Made by a program: the position numbers and the translations under genes. Shown here in pieces: positions 44,008 through 57,166 of a stretch of DNA of 64,000 nt. This DNA comes from Schizophyllum amplum. Taxonomy: Eukaryota > Basidiomycota > Agaricomycetes > Agaricales > Schizophyllaceae. Below the pieces are notes generated by a model. It was given only the letters and a program-made list of their open reading frames with translations, did not search any database and was not told the origin of the DNA. Numbering within the stretch: position 1 is the first letter of the stretch; every line of letters starts with the position of its first letter. The DNA lies in contig VDMD01000029.1 of assembly GCA_007026445.1 (NCBI GenBank), positions 62,001-126,000 of the forward strand, read 5' to 3'.

Positions 44008-44918
44008 AAAGGCGCGTAATGAAGGGGTAAAGGGCACAAAGACGGGGTGCTGGACGCGCGCTTTCGGAAGTCAGTGCAAGGAGATGGAGGCGAAGGGCAG
44101 GTAGTAAATTCGGCTGCGGCGGGTCTGTATCTCAGTGGTGACGGACCATGGGTACGTGTATAGGTGGAGGCGATCTGCCTCGATCCGCCTCAGGTTTTAT
44201 CAGCAGGCAAGGCCCTGCAAGGCCCGGGTTGGATAAGTTAGATCACCGCGTGTTCTCCGCGAGGCAAACCGTCTCGCCGAACACGAAGGTCTACGTCGCC
44301 GGGGTCATAAGTGAAAGAAGCTGCCTATACGGGGCAGCGCAAAGACTACGAATCCCCGCAAAGACCTTTGCATTCGGGGACAGCCATGCGACGGCACGGA
44401 GGCGCACCGATTTATGTCGGGCGCTGTGTTCCATTGTCCGTAGTGCGGCTCCAGACCATCTATCCGTCGGCCGATGGGGTAGGCACCAGTGCGGCAGCGG
44501 GGGGCCGCCAGAAACGTACGTCCCGCCCACCTTGCGCGCCCCGCCGTGTCGCGTTGTCAGGAAAAGACAAGTCGTGTTGAACGGGCCGCGCCGCTTTTGC
44601 TTCCACGGCCTGATCCCATCACGACAAGTTGAACAATGGCCAGGCCGCCTGCAGCTGCCAATTGGTGTCATCCGAGGACCTAGGACCGCTTTACGTATGC
44701 AAGTCTCCGGAGACAAGTGCTGGAAAGACTTCCGACATATCCACAACATATCGCGCCCCCGAACGTACGGACAACATGAACAGCAAATGAAAGCAGGTCC
44801 ACTAGATACATAATATACAAGAAGCTGAGCGATGATGAGAGCGATAGAGCGACCACATCGAGAGCAGTATATACATACAACCTAAATCTTCCTCCTAAAT
44901 AGTATGTCTTAGAGCGTT
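44008..44918. other. intergenic region between two leftward genes
   Basis: About 900 bases: promoter of the serine-rich gene and 3' UTR of the transcription-factor gene. An open frame at 44291-44749 (minus) is Cys/Arg-rich without motif and overlaps plus-strand frames, so it is not called. Confidence 0.4.
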
Positions 44919-47900
44919 CTACGCCGATTGCTGGGCAGACCCGTCGAACGCGGCGTGTATCTTGCTGGACAAGTCATGGTGCCCTGGCGTCCCATGCATG
45001 TTGCCCCCGCGCGAGGGTGTATTGTGTCCTGAGTGCGCGGGCGTCAATCCCAGGCGAGGCGTGATCAACCCGCTGCCACCGGGCCCAAACACGAAGCCGC
45101 CGCTCATAACGTCCGAGGAATTGTAGCCTGTTCAGAAGAAGGTCAGTGAACTCCACAAGCGCCCGTAAATCGACATACCTGGCACGAGAACACTATCCAG
45201 AAGCCGTTCAGGATACTGTCGAGGTTCAAGCCGTTCGTCTCCGCGGTCTCATCCGCTGGCCCCGGTCCCATGGTGGGAGGGAAGGTCGAAATATCGGCCG
45301 CGACGGGGCCCATCTCTCCGTCGAACTGGAACTCGTTCAGCAGGAACGGCTCGCTGCCATTGACGTGCGTCCCGTTATGTGAGAGAGTGGGGCCGTTGTT
45401 GAGATGGTCTGTCTGCGACGCGGAGGACGTATCCATTCCAGTCGTAGACGATTGTGGGTCCAACTTCGCCGAGATGAGAGCATGCAAGAAACCGGCATAT
45501 AATGCAGGCGTATGCAATGGATGTGCCGCCGCATTGTTGAGAACGTCCGCGACATCCTTCACAAGTTGCAGCGTGCGTTGCTCCATCTCGAGGAATGCCT
45601 GGAACTCGGGACGTAGGAGCTGCATACATTGTCAGTAAGATTCTGCTGCAGCATGCCAAGTTTCTACCTTCAGCAGCGTGAGGACCGCGTATGATATGAG
45701 AACACAGTGTGAATCAGGTGAGTGCCGGAGGAAGTCATTGGCCGCTAGCTCGTCCCGCACGATCAACGCACACGTCGTCGCAGCAGAGTGACATCGACCG
45801 AAGAAGTGTCCGACGTCGACCGCAGTGCGCTCCAAGGCATTTTGCAACCCGAAGGAGTTGAGAACGAGCACCGAGTAGTTGAAGTAGAAGTTCGCAATAG
45901 ACTTGGTGTACTGCAGCCAGCGTGAGGACGGTCCTGGTAATTGAGGTCAGCCGTTCAGCCCTGCTGATGCCTCTCAGGGAATGCCACAAACCTGGTGGCA
46001 CCATTATCCATTGCTCTTTCCATGCCGTCAACTGCGCCTCAAAAGTCTTGATGACCAGCATGTAGTCGAGGTCGACTTGCAATCCCGACCGACTATCCGT
46101 GGCCGAATACAGGAAATCAAGACTCCTCGACATCAGCCGCTGTAGCTCCTTCAAACTCCATTCAGCACAAATCGCGCCATTGCCCGCCGCAACGCCCAAA
46201 CTCACCGCATACCCCGCCAGCGCACCATCTCCCACATTCGCTATCGACGACCGGCACCAGGACGTCACGTTCCGCACAATATTACTGCAGCAGAACGCAG
46301 CACTCAGTACAGCGCACGGCTTCCCCGCATTCATTCACGAAAAAGACACGCACTCCTCCTTGATTGAGTACGGCTTCCCCAGCTGGCGCTGAAGCTGCGG
46401 TCGAGGCAGAAGCACATGATCCACGTTCGCTCGCGGTTGTGCACCTCGTAGTCACGCGCGCGGCCCTCCTGCGTGTCCTCGCTATTGACCGCCGTCTTCC
46501 GATGCAGGTTGAGATCCGTGGCCATGCTGTCCGAAACCGTAAGATACGTTAGTGACAGCCTGGCGCAGAGGAGGATAGAGCCAAGGAGGGTTGCGCGGCC
46601 GAAGGTGACGCGGGGGACAGTGGCACGGATAAGGGCAGACTGACCGTATGGCCATGCCGAGCAGCAGCCAGGTCTTGTCCTGTTCATAGCGCTCGACGGC
46701 GCCGCTGCCCCAGAGGGACAGAAGCAGGTACGCCTGCACAATCTCCACCGACTTGTACCCCTGATCACAGGCGTATGAGTATCGTGCTGCGCTGACGCAC
46801 GGCGGGGATCACAAGCATACCTTCGCGGGAACGCTGAAGGCGAGCTTATTCGCGAGTTCTGATAGCCTGGGGTGGAGCTCGGGATTGGGGTCATAGAACT
46901 TGGACGCGACGGCGCAGACTGTATTGTAATCAGTTGAAGGGCCCGCTCCTTAACGTGTTCGCTTACTTGTTGTGAGAAGAAAAGGCGATCGCGAGCATAC
47001 CAGCGAAGGTGTATGGAATTCGGGATCGAGGACATGCGCGCACATCTGGAGGGCGTTAGCGTGGCGCTACGTTTCCTAAGAGCGAGGCCTCTCACATTCA
47101 TTCGCTCGAAGAAACTAGGACAGAGGTTAACATAGTTCAGTGAACAGTGACTCAGGGCTCACATTTGGAACAGCGCGACAACTTCTTCGGTCCGAACGAA
47201 ACTGAGCATCTCCGGTTGTATTTGACGCTCGATGTAAAGGCGGCGCAGAGGTAGGATAGATATAGGACCGGGCTTGAAGTAGTTTGCGCTCGCTACACCG
47301 ACCTGTCCCGACGCACTCATACTAGGCACGTTCTGCTGAGCGCGTCGATTCGCCAGGCTTGCTTCCGCAAGTAGACCGAGCGGGTTGAGCGAGTTGTCAG
47401 GTAGCGAGTGCAGTTTCGGGGACGGCGGTTGCGCATAATGATCATGGTGGTGGTAGCCCTGCGAGTGGTGATGATAGTCGTCGCGTGGGTGCTCGTGGGG
47501 AGGCTGTGCGAATCCGGCTGGTCACCGATTAGCGCCTGGGTGCTCGCTGTCTGTGTGGCGAAGGAGACCGCGAAATCATGCCCGACGCGAGTGAGGGGTT
47601 GCCAATCGAGCGCAACACGGTATCCAGTGTGCGCTCCATCTTGCGGAGCGAGCGAGTGAGAATTTCATGCTTCCTGAGGCTCGGTGAGAACAAGCTGGGT
47701 GATGACGCAGAGGACGTACTTTGAGGATCGCTTCCCGCGGTTGCTCTCTTCAAAGATGCATTCGTGGCCGCCTGTTTGACAGCGCTTGCATGGCGGACCA
47801 TGTTCTGCACCCACGCATTTCATCTTGAGCCGGCGGCAAACCGTGCACGCGCGGGAACCGCGCGTGGCCTTGGTTTTTGGGGGCTCCGATCCGCTGGGGT

Positions 47901-48076
47901 CCGCTGTCGGTGAGCGCGCGGAGGAGGTGGAGACGGAGCTGGGCGAGTTGGTGAGTACGCGTGAAAGCCACTGTAAGCGGGTTTACGCACTTCAAAGACT
48001 CTGCGTCCGCGTCCTGGCGGGGTTTCTTTCGGATGTCCTGCATGGAGGAGGACGAGCCTGGACGTTTGCCGTTCAT
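44919..48076 (-). CDS. Zn2Cys6 fungal transcription factor with apparent frame breaks
   Basis: Multi-exon gene, at least 11 exons. The binuclear zinc cluster is in exon 47938..47720: RACTVCRRLKMKC, then GPPCKRC and HECIFEE, i.e. C-x2-C-x6-C-x8-C-x2-C-x6-C. A linker follows (KKHEILTRSLRKMERTLDTV). Further exons include a 19-base micro-exon 47114..47096 (FFERMN), 47045..46967, 46918..46821 and 46760..46645. They build a Fungal_trans middle domain with YKSVEIVQAYLLLSLW and TWLLLGMAIRMATDLNLHRK, continuing to 44919 (end DGSAQQSA). The frame does not close in three places: upstream of MNGKRP (an in-frame-looking MYSAHPTAFHPGSS starts at 48225), near 47530, and near 46400 (SFSA then QLGKPYSIKEE). 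It is either a decaying gene or assembly deletions. Target genes are unknown. Confidence 0.82.
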
Positions 48077-48225
48077 GTTGATGATGGGCCGTTCGCGTAG
48101 CCGTTGCTGTAGCCCCCGTCAAGCGTCGGGGAGGTGGACTCGGGGGAAGTGTAGCTTCTGGGGAGGCGCTGCGGTAGAGGGGCGGAGCTTCCAGGGTGGA
48201 ATGCGGTTGGGTGGGCAGAGTACAT

Positions 48226-49286
48226 GGCGAGCGCAGGATCAATGGGGAGGGGGGAGGATGCATCTCTCGAGACGACATCGTGGGCGGGTGAAGGGGCAGG
48301 AAGCGATCGGCTATTTCTCGTGCGCTGCCACTTGCATCAGGCGTCCGACTCGGGGAAAAACAAGCTACCACTCACCGAGAATGATCCCAAGTAGACCTCA
48401 GCTGTACGTGGGAGATGCCGTGCAGCCTTGCAACCGTATTCGAAGCGGCGTCGCGCTATGCGTCAGGCTCGGTAGCGACAGCCGATGGTGAGATGGAGGG
48501 CGACGACGATAGTTGCTATTCCCGCCTTTCTCGTTAAGCGGCTCGAGAATGCAGAAAACGAGCCCGTTCACTTGCAGGACGCCGCTCCTGGGTCGCGCAA
48601 TGGAGGAGTGTGAACAAGGTGCGAACTTCGAAGGCTCTCCCTCTAGAGCTTATTACTAAGCGCCGTACGGCAACGCATTCATTGCAAATTTCCCCGCACG
48701 GAGGCAAGAGCAAATCTCGAGTTCAGCATTACACGAGCATGATACTTATCAGCTCTGAAGACCTTGCACTGGAAGGGCGCAGAGAGGAGGGCCCGCGAGG
48801 AAGATGCATTGTGAGAGATATGCAGGGATGTTTCAAGATGGGTCACCATTCGAAGTTCGCACCGATACTAGTAAATGGCCATCTTCCGAGTACCTTCGAA
48901 CCACCTTTCAGCTGCGCAGTGCCTCTTGGGCGGGGTCAGAGGTGTTATCGCATCTGGTCCAGAGGTCAGGTGGTACGGAAGAAGCCCACTCGGAATCTGC
49001 AGGGCTTTCGATGGAGATAATTGCTTTGCGCGAAGAATAATTATTCTCAACAGATCGCAGACAAGGTATGCTGCTTTCGATAGCCTTCAGCTATTCACTT
49101 GGTAAGTTATGTAAGTGCGAGTTTGCATAAGTCGAACATAGACACGTGACTGTGCGATGGAGAAGAACAATGGCTGCCAAATAAGGCGACCTCGGGCCGC
49201 TTGGTTTGTTTGTCGTAAAGCGTGATCAACAAGCTTTCGGCGGCACAACGAGCGACTTGAACCCGACCGTCTCGCCGCCACCCGCC
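48226..49286. other. divergent promoter region of the transcription factor and CDC4
   Basis: About 1 kb between two outward-reading genes. No additional gene is supported. Frames at 48600-49040 in several phases are short and motif-free. Confidence 0.4.
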
Positions 49287-52015
49287 ATGAATTTGCCGCG
49301 ACCGCATCTCGTTCTGGAGCCGTCGGTGTCGACGACAAGGTGCGTGGGGCGCGTTCTGATTGGACAACGCTGACAGCGCGCAACTGCAGAGTCATCACGA
49401 CAACGACGACCACAACCACTTACGCGCCCATACCGCTGCCTCCATTACCCGCGCCAGCATCACCAAAGGATCCGAAGAACTATCCACTTCTACACGCAAA
49501 GCTCCCGCGCTCCCTGCGCAGCTTCCCTTTGGTCTTCCCAGGGGGCGGACGCGCAACCTTCCGCGATGGTGATGTCGGCGAGGAGGATATGCAGGACGAC
49601 GAGGAGCTCGCGTCCGGTGCCGGCTGGCGCATGCTCCGCCGCGATGAGGATCCAAACACGACACCGGTGGTCGATTTGGTGGAGGCGGTTGAGCGCTATG
49701 GGCGCAAGCGCTCACTCGGGACAGAGTCGGTGATGGAGGGCGTGGAAATGATCCCAGAGCTCGACGCGACACCCGCCCCGCCGCGTAAGAAGGCACGCGC
49801 AACGCCTCAGACGGGCCAAACTCATTTCTCGGCCGCGCCGCCATCGCCCCTCCCCTCGCCACGCGGCTCTCCGCCTCCGCCCGACAAGATCTGGCCATCC
49901 GCGCCGCCCTCGGGCGCCTCATCGCCGCAGCCGCAAGCACCCTTGCAGCCCGATGCCGCCGTCACCACGCTGATGGCGCTGCCTACGCTCCTCGCCCACT
50001 TCAACACGCTCCCGCCCGCATTGCAATCCCACTTCCTCCTCACCCTGCTCCGACACTCGCCCTTGCCCGTCCTTCGCACTCTGCACTCCGTCCTCACCCC
50101 GACGCTCGCAAGAGACTTCCTGACCATCCTCCCACCCGAACTCGTCTCCCATATATTGAGTTACCTTCCCTTCTCCACCCTCGCCCGCGCTTCCCGCGTA
50201 TCGAAAGCCTGGCGCGCTATCATCGACTCCGACCCTGTTTTATGGCGCGATCTCCTGAAGAACACCAAGATTTGGTTCGGCGGCGACTCTGAAACGGCGT
50301 TCGCCAACTATATAAACGCCAGGCGCGCGTCAGCGCCACGACCGACGGGTGGTCTCCCACTTCCGCATCCCTACAAGATGCTATTCAAGTCACGACACCT
50401 CACGCGTACCCGCTGGGTCAACAATACCGACCCGACACACATATCCTTCCCCGCGCACGGCTCGTCAGTCGTGACATGCCTCATCTTCTCTCATGGTCGT
50501 ATCATCTCGGCGTCCGATGACCACTCCATTCACGTGTACTCCCCTATAACTGGCGAACTCGTCATGGCTCTAGACGGACACGAAGGCGGTGTATGGGCGC
50601 TGGCAGCCAGCAAGGATACGCTTGTCAGCGGCTCGACCGATCGTACGGTTCGTATATGGGACCTAGCGACGGGACGATGCACGCACGTCTTCGGTGGTCA
50701 TACGAGCACTGTCCGATGCCTGGCGATTGTCAAGCCGGAGATGGTGGACGTGGAGCATGAGCCTGGCGTTATCACTCGAGAACGCTGGCCGAAGCGGCCC
50801 CTCATCGTCACAGGCAGTCGTGACCATTCCCTGCGAGTTTGGACGCTGCCTCGACCTGGAGATCCAGAGTTCAAATGCTATGGCGAGGACGCGGATGGGG
50901 AACTGCCCGACACATGTGTACGTTGTTGCTATCGCTCCGATGCAAATAACTAACCGTCTCTTCAGGATGCGGATGAGAATCCGTATCACCGGCTGCATTT
51001 GGAAGGTCACGAACATGCGGTTAGAGCTCTAGCAGCCAGGGGACGCACATTGGTCTCCGGCAGCTACGACTGCTCAGTCCGCGTTTGGGACATCATCACT
51101 GGACAGCAGAAGTGGGTTTTGCAAGGGCATACCCAGAAAGGTGCGTGATTATACTATATACGCAGCATGACGCTGACCTCGACCACAGTGTACAGCGTCG
51201 TGCTTGACCCACAACGGAATCAGGCCTGTTCGGGCTCCATGGACGGCACGGTCCGCGTTTGGAATCTGCAGAACGGCCAGTGTCAACATACCCTCACCGG
51301 CCACACCTCGCTCGTCGGACTGCTGGGTCTCTCCCCCTCCTATCTTGTGTCCGCCGCTGCCGACTCGACCCTTCGCATATGGGATCCGGATTCGGGTGCC
51401 CTCCAGCACACACTCGCTGCGCACACCGGCGCGATCACCTGCTTCCAGCACGATGAGTTCAAGGTGCTTTCGGGGTCGGACGGCACGTTGAAGATGTGGA
51501 ATATTCGCGACGGCACGGTCGTGCGGGATCTGCTCACCGGTATAAGCGGTGTTTGGCAGGTCGTCTTCGAGGGTCGCTGGTGCGTCGCGGCGAGCAACCG
51601 CAATGACGCCACGGTGCTCGATGTCTGGGACTTTGGCACGTCGGCCGACGGAGAGTGGATCGGCGAGCCGCCCGGCGGGCAGTACGATGCGGACGACGAC
51701 TGGGGGAGCGACGAAGATGAGGACGAGCCGGGTCCACAGCCGACGGAGGGCGATGATGTGATGGATCAGGACCGTCCGAGCGAGTGCGGCTTTGAGGAAG
51801 ACCTTGACATGCGTAGCCCGACGGAGGAGCGCATGTCCGAGCCGGAGAGCATGGACGTGTCCGAGGGCCCGGGACCGTCGTCACGCTCCACGGCTGCCAG
51901 GCGATCTACGAGGACGAGCAGGTCAGCGGCGACGAAGTCGACTGGGGCGGGTTCGTCGAAAGACGAGGCGCCGGCGCGGCCGAGGAGGCACGGCGCCGCG
52001 CGGAAGAAATGGTAG
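49287..52015 (+). CDS. CDC4: F-box/WD40 substrate receptor of SCF ubiquitin ligase, Cdc4/Fbw7-type
   Basis: 860 aa in four exons: 49287..49339, 49390..50917, 50966..51140 and 51189..52015. The first small exon (MNLPRPHLVLEPSVSTTR) is needed because no ATG precedes the frame otherwise. A disordered acidic/Pro-rich region is followed by the F-box LPPELVSHILSYLPFSTLAR (about residues 264-305), which binds Skp1. WD40 repeats run from about 370 to 750, with blades such as GRIISASDDHSIHVYSP, DTLVSGSTDRTVRIWDLATG, LIVTGSRDHSLRVWTLP, TLVSGSYDCSVRVWDIITG and YLVSAAADSTLRIWDPDSG. Conserved arginines in these blades recognise phosphodegrons in Cdc4/Fbw7. A long acidic then basic tail follows. Function: phosphorylation-dependent turnover of cell-cycle regulators in the nucleus. 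Met30-type receptors are the alternative, but the blade sequences fit Cdc4 better. Confidence 0.92.
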
Positions 52016-52604
52016 ATGGAGCCCCTTCGCGATGAGAACTTTGGAGAGAAACGACCTTTCATGTCCCGCGGAATGACTTTTTATGTCCCGCATGCTAGGC
52101 GCGTAGACGCGCCAGGTTTTCCCTTTCCGCTGGATACACTTTGCTTCGACCCTTGTACTCAACATCAGTTCTCGCATCTACAAACTGTGTATATGTTACC
52201 ATCGTCACTCTCAGAACCGTCTTTCACTTTCGTGCTGTACAGAATATACACATTACTTGGTACGGTAGGCCGTGCTCCATACATACGACCATGAACAGCG
52301 ATATCCTCTGCTCTGTTTTTTTCCCGATTTTATGACCCTGCAAATGCACTGTCCTCGGAGCTTTTGCCTTGTTTGGTGACAAAGTGTCCGGAGTCGTCGG
52401 CCCGGCAGCCACCGCGTCAGTGATCTGAAGTCGGATGCATTTCAACTGCTTGTATCCTGCTCTCATCTCAGCTTCAGCAACGCCTGTCTCGGGTGTTCTG
52501 TGCGCTGAGCGTCGTCGCGCTTTCTCATCTGCTGTCTGATTTGTATCTTGCTCATGACTTTCGCTCTCAACACGTACTGTAACGACTAATTCTGTTCATT
52601 TTGC

Positions 52605-53943
52605 ATGGCTGCGGTATGTGTTGTGGCAAGCGGTCCGTAGACGAGGCGGACTGACGAGAGTCGCAGCGCGCTCTATCCCCGAGCTCATCGTTCAAATCTA
52701 CCTCTGGTCAAACGCGGGAATCCGCCATTCAGGAAGTCTACGCATCACTAGCCGTTCCCGGGCCCGGCGTGCGATTGTTGGCTTTGGGTCAGCATGCACT
52801 TGACACATGAGCGCTTTGAACGAATCGAACTGACTGTTCGCTGATAGATGACGGTGGCATCCGAGGGCTATCTATGCTCTTGCTTGTACGCGACATCTTC
52901 CATCACATACAACGGGCATCTGGGCTCCCCTCTCTACCCCTACCATGCGAATATTTCGACATCATTGCAGGAAGTGGAACCGGAGGGTATGTTTTCCTGC
53001 CCAATTCCTCCATCAATGCTGATATAATCTCAGGCTCATCGCTCTCATGCTTGGACGGCTTCGCCTTTCGATCGAGGACGCCATTGAATGCTACACACGC
53101 ATTGTCGGTCAGGTCTTCTCCCAGATCAAAGCAGACGGAAGTTTCAAAGCCACGTCCTTTGAGAAATTATCAAGGAGATCTGTAGTCGGTTTGGCGAGGG
53201 GGAGGATACACCCATTCAGGAAATTCCACCAATTCAATGCAAAACGTGAGCAATCCTCTTACCTCAAGTTCAGCGAACTAATTGTTGTCAGATTCGTATG
53301 CACACGGGAAAACAGAGGAGCTGGAAATATCGTCTTCCGCAAGCTCAGGACCTACGCCCACCCTACGGAACGCAGTGTGCGATGTACGCTCCTAGAGGCT
53401 ATCCGAGCCACGATGGGCCATCCGATATTCTTCAAGCCACTGTCGGTCATGAATGAGACTTCATCTACGACGTTGCTGGACGCGGGGGACGATCATTACA
53501 ATCCTGTCTTCGACGTCTATGAGGAAGCTGAGTTGCTCTACCCGTCGCGGCACATCGGCTACCTTCTCAGTGTCGGCGCCGGGACAGCTGCCACCGTCGG
53601 CGTCAATCCGTCTCGCAGGTTCGCAAATAAACCCAGGCTTCCTTTGTCTGCCATCTCCGCACTTGGACATCTAGCGGATCGCTGCGACCTGATTGCATCC
53701 TCTTTCCAAGCACAACACGCCGACCTCCATCGCAGGTTCTTTCGCTTCACGCCGACCGACCCTTCTCTTGACGGAAGCATCCGGTGGGAGGATGTGGAGG
53801 CTCTGGAGGAGTTTGTCGCGCCGTACCTCCTCGCCGTTGACAAACAGGTTCAGATGTTGGTCAGTACAATGAGGAACCAAACGGCCCTCGTCACGTCGAG
53901 CAGCCGTCGACACTACGACCACCAGACTCGGAGTTGGAGTTGA
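52605..53943 (+). CDS. patatin-like protein 3, frameshifted in exon 4
   Basis: Five exons as in the other copies: 52605..52613, 52667..52787, 52848..52986, 53034..53245 and 53292..53943. Features: nine-base first exon ATGGCTGCG, DDGGIRGLSMLLLVRD loop, FDIIAGSGTGG elbow without the catalytic Ser, and LLDAGDDHYNPVFDVYEEAE. Exon 4 is 212 bases rather than 213: one A is missing in GAGAAATTATC near 53172, where copy 4 reads a full codon. Splicing normally would therefore shift frame before the last exon. If the 46-base intron 53246..53291 is retained, the frame is restored and stays open from 53047 to the stop at 53943. It is either a pseudogene, an assembly error, or a copy rescued by intron retention. 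DUF6535 gene B follows downstream. Confidence 0.82.
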
Positions 53944-54224
53944 TGCTACATGCACCGGCCGATATGCAGACTTTTGTACCTTGGTTAACTCGATGCGTCT
54001 AAATGCCTGTCCTGTGCCGTATGACAAATGGTGGCTAACCCATCCACGATCGCCGCTGATCTCAATACTCGGCGCCTGCACGCCGGACGCCCACGTCGCA
54101 CCCACAGACGGCGCGGGAGTTCCCAGGATCATGATTCCTTGATCAAGATTCGACATGTGCTGCAAGTGAACGTGTACGACGGTCCTCCAACCTTCCTCTC
54201 CTCCTGCAACCATCTTATTCCGCC

Positions 54225-57166
54225 ATGGAATACTCGACCGCAAAAAGCTCCTATATCCAGAGGTTCTTACGCCTCTGCACAGCGCCTTTCCGCTCTACCA
54301 TACCCGATCTAGGGAAACAGTTAATGGGCGACGTGGCTTATGTAAGCTTGTCTGCGATTATTTCTCTACACACGAGATACGAGCTGGCTTTTCAGAATCC
54401 CAATGCCATGGGGGATCCGTCATTTCAAGACGTGAGTCTCTCACCTATCTTGGCGAATTCCATACTTAGTGTGCCATAGTCACGAACGCAAGTGCCATCC
54501 TCAAAGGATGGGTACAGCTCTGCTTCCGGAGAGGTGAGGCCCATGCATGAATGCCACAATCGACGTAGTCTGAAACCAACGCAGCCAACGGCAAGCGCGC
54601 GAACAAGCATGTCAAGGGAGGCTGCAGAACTCTCGCAGGATGTAAGTGGGATAAAGTCATAAGCAATCGCAAAACTCAACTTAACTACGCAGACCAAATG
54701 GCGGATGGGGGATGGCAATTTCGCCAATAAACCGCAAAGCGAGGAGACAGCTTGGCAAGAGTGCTACAATCTGATCGACAAACATGACACGATGATGTGC
54801 CAGGTGTTTAAGGAGGAGGTCGACACGCTCATGGTCTTTGTGCGTTCAGGGCTCCTGTCGATCATCGTTTTGTCTCACCTTCTTTTCTACCCAGGCCGGT
54901 CTGTTCTCGGGTGTCTTGACAGCGTTCATCATTGAATCCTACAAGTGGTTGATGGAAGAGCCCGACGATCTGACGGCGGATTACCTGAGGCAAATACTCG
55001 CCGTCATCTCGAACACGACCATTCCTTCCGTTCGCCCTTACAGCTCCCGCCCATCCTTGCCAGACAACACAGTCTCTCTCATCAACGGCCTATGGTTTAG
55101 CAGCCTAACGCTGAGCCTCTCTTCCGCGTTCATAGGGATCATGGCCAAGCAATGGCTACGCGAATACCTCCGCGACGCCGGCCAGTCGCAGAAGACCAAC
55201 CTTGCCGTCCGTCAGGTCAAATATCAAGGCCTGACGCGGTGGTACGTCGGCGCCATTATCGCAATGATGCCACTACTGCTTCAAGGCGCCTTGTTCCTAT
55301 TCCTTGTTGGCATAGTGTATCTGCTGTGGCACATACAACCCGTTGTTGCCGCAGTCATCAGCGTCTTCGGCATCTTCATTGTCTCTTTCTTCGTCGCCAC
55401 CACCGTCCTTCCAGCTGCCCAGTTCATACTCGAACAAACTGGACACCTGCATCTGCACACGACGTGCCAATTCCCGTACAAATCTGCTCAATCCTGGCTG
55501 TTTCTGCGGATGACGCTCATCGTCATCAACTTCGTCGCGTGGTTGTACCACACCCTTTTGAAAGGCTTTCAATACGGCAAAGTATTTGTAGCGCCTTTTC
55601 CCACGTATCCGTCATGGTCTCAGCTTGATCTCGACTGGACAGACCGTCGCGATAGAAGCGCGTATTGGAGCGAAGAGCCCACATCCATCGGGCTGTGCCT
55701 CGGCTTCATGGAGCTGAACTTCGAGCATCCCCTTCTGCGAGGCTGGATTTGGAACTGCCTTTGGGATATGCGGAAGAACCCGGTCAATGCGAAGTACGTG
55801 CTCCAGTGTGCTAGACGTACTCCCAAGGTCAAGGCCAACTTTCCCTCGATCCACGACGATCTGGCATACAGGGTGCTTCCGCATATCCACCCCCGCGTAG
55901 TGCCCGAGGCGACAACGGAGCTGATAGCGTATATGCTTCTGCCATCGAACAGCCAAACTTCCGTCGAGCACATCATCCGCATGCATAACACTCTCCTGCA
56001 CAGTGGTGTAGATGAGATACCTCTCCCGATATATAATGCCTTGCGTACCACATTGCACGATGTGCGCAGCGGAAGCTCCAGTCCTGGTACGTGGATACGA
56101 TGTGACTTTTGAATTCGCGCTCATCGCTCTCCTAGATATTCGCATGCAGCTATTCCACGTTGCTCAGAACATGCTCAAGAAGAGCCAACACACAGAGGAC
56201 GATTGCGCTCCGCCTCTGGAAATGGTCACCGCCATCGTCACTCATCTTAGCCACGGAGAAGTCAAGGATGCATATGGCTTCTCTGCTCGAGAACTCAGCT
56301 TGGACATCAGCACCGATATCATCGACTGGCTGGAACGTCATCCTGATCCAAGCAGCAACTGGGAGGACTACAAGTCACGTGTCTCCTGGTCTGCACATAC
56401 GGTCGTTCTCCTCGCTCGCCGACTTGCGTCTTTCAAACAGTTGGATACGGCGTTTGCGACGGCATGGCATCCCCGCCTACCTGCAATATATGCCTTCGCC
56501 AAGCTCGTTAACGATAAAGCTCGCTCGATACCAGCCGACACGCTGCCGACGTGGACGCCGGAGAAGTACGACATGGAGGAATTTGCCAGAGTCAAGGTGT
56601 CTTTGGAGGCAGCATGCGCCGCGCCCGGGTCCGAGTCTGACGGCGAGCTACCGCGCGGCTCCAATATCCCTCCTCCTCGACCACCCATCCCTCGACGTCG
56701 GCGGGTCCCGTCGATTGCATCGATGAAGGAGTCCAGAAAAGTGAGGCTTCGTGGTGTCGACTCTACCCCGCGCTTGTAAAGCTGACGCTGTGTTTTAGCG
56801 GAGCATCAAACGCAGCGGCCTGCGACAGCAAGATGCCCACAAGGACGAAGAAGAGTCTGCAGAGGTGCGCGCGCTTGCCTGATGTTGAGAGCTATGCTAA
56901 TGCGTTCGCAGCTCATGCCCGTCACCGACTTCGCCCTTCCGGACGACGCTGACCACCAGCCCACAACCGCCGCCTCAGATGGGTCTCTTGGTAGCGGCCT
57001 AGCCGAAGGACCCGGGCCGTCGATAATGTCGATCGTGGAACAGGACGAACCAACGCTGGAGGTGCGGACGCCCTTACAGATGCGGGGTTCCGATGTGGAA
57101 GGAGAAACAGAGATGGACTTAGCGGACGGCCCTATGGACGAGCTAGGGACATATCCGCCTGTATGA
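54225..57166 (+). CDS. DUF6535 multi-pass membrane protein B
   Basis: 842 aa in nine exons: 54225..54341, 54396..54431, 54480..54533, 54585..54641, 54693..54839, 54895..56086, 56136..56740, 56799..56864 and 56912..57166. The first five are small and all in phase 0. The start is MEYSTAKSSYIQRFLRLCTA. The domain proper begins around residue 105 (ETAWQECYNLIDKHDTMMCQ). Membrane spans follow: AGLFSGVLTAFIIESYK (about 138), INGLWFSSLTLSLSSAFIGI (about 200), and a pair at about 255-315 (WYVGAIIAMMPLLLQGALFL; AAVISVFGIFIVSFFVATTV). The remainder is soluble, with a conserved LGFMELNFEHPLL patch, helices, and a Pro/Arg segment PPPRPPIPRRRRVPS before an acidic tail. DUF6535 has no known function. It lies 280 bases after patatin-like gene 3 on the same strand. 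Confidence 0.9.
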
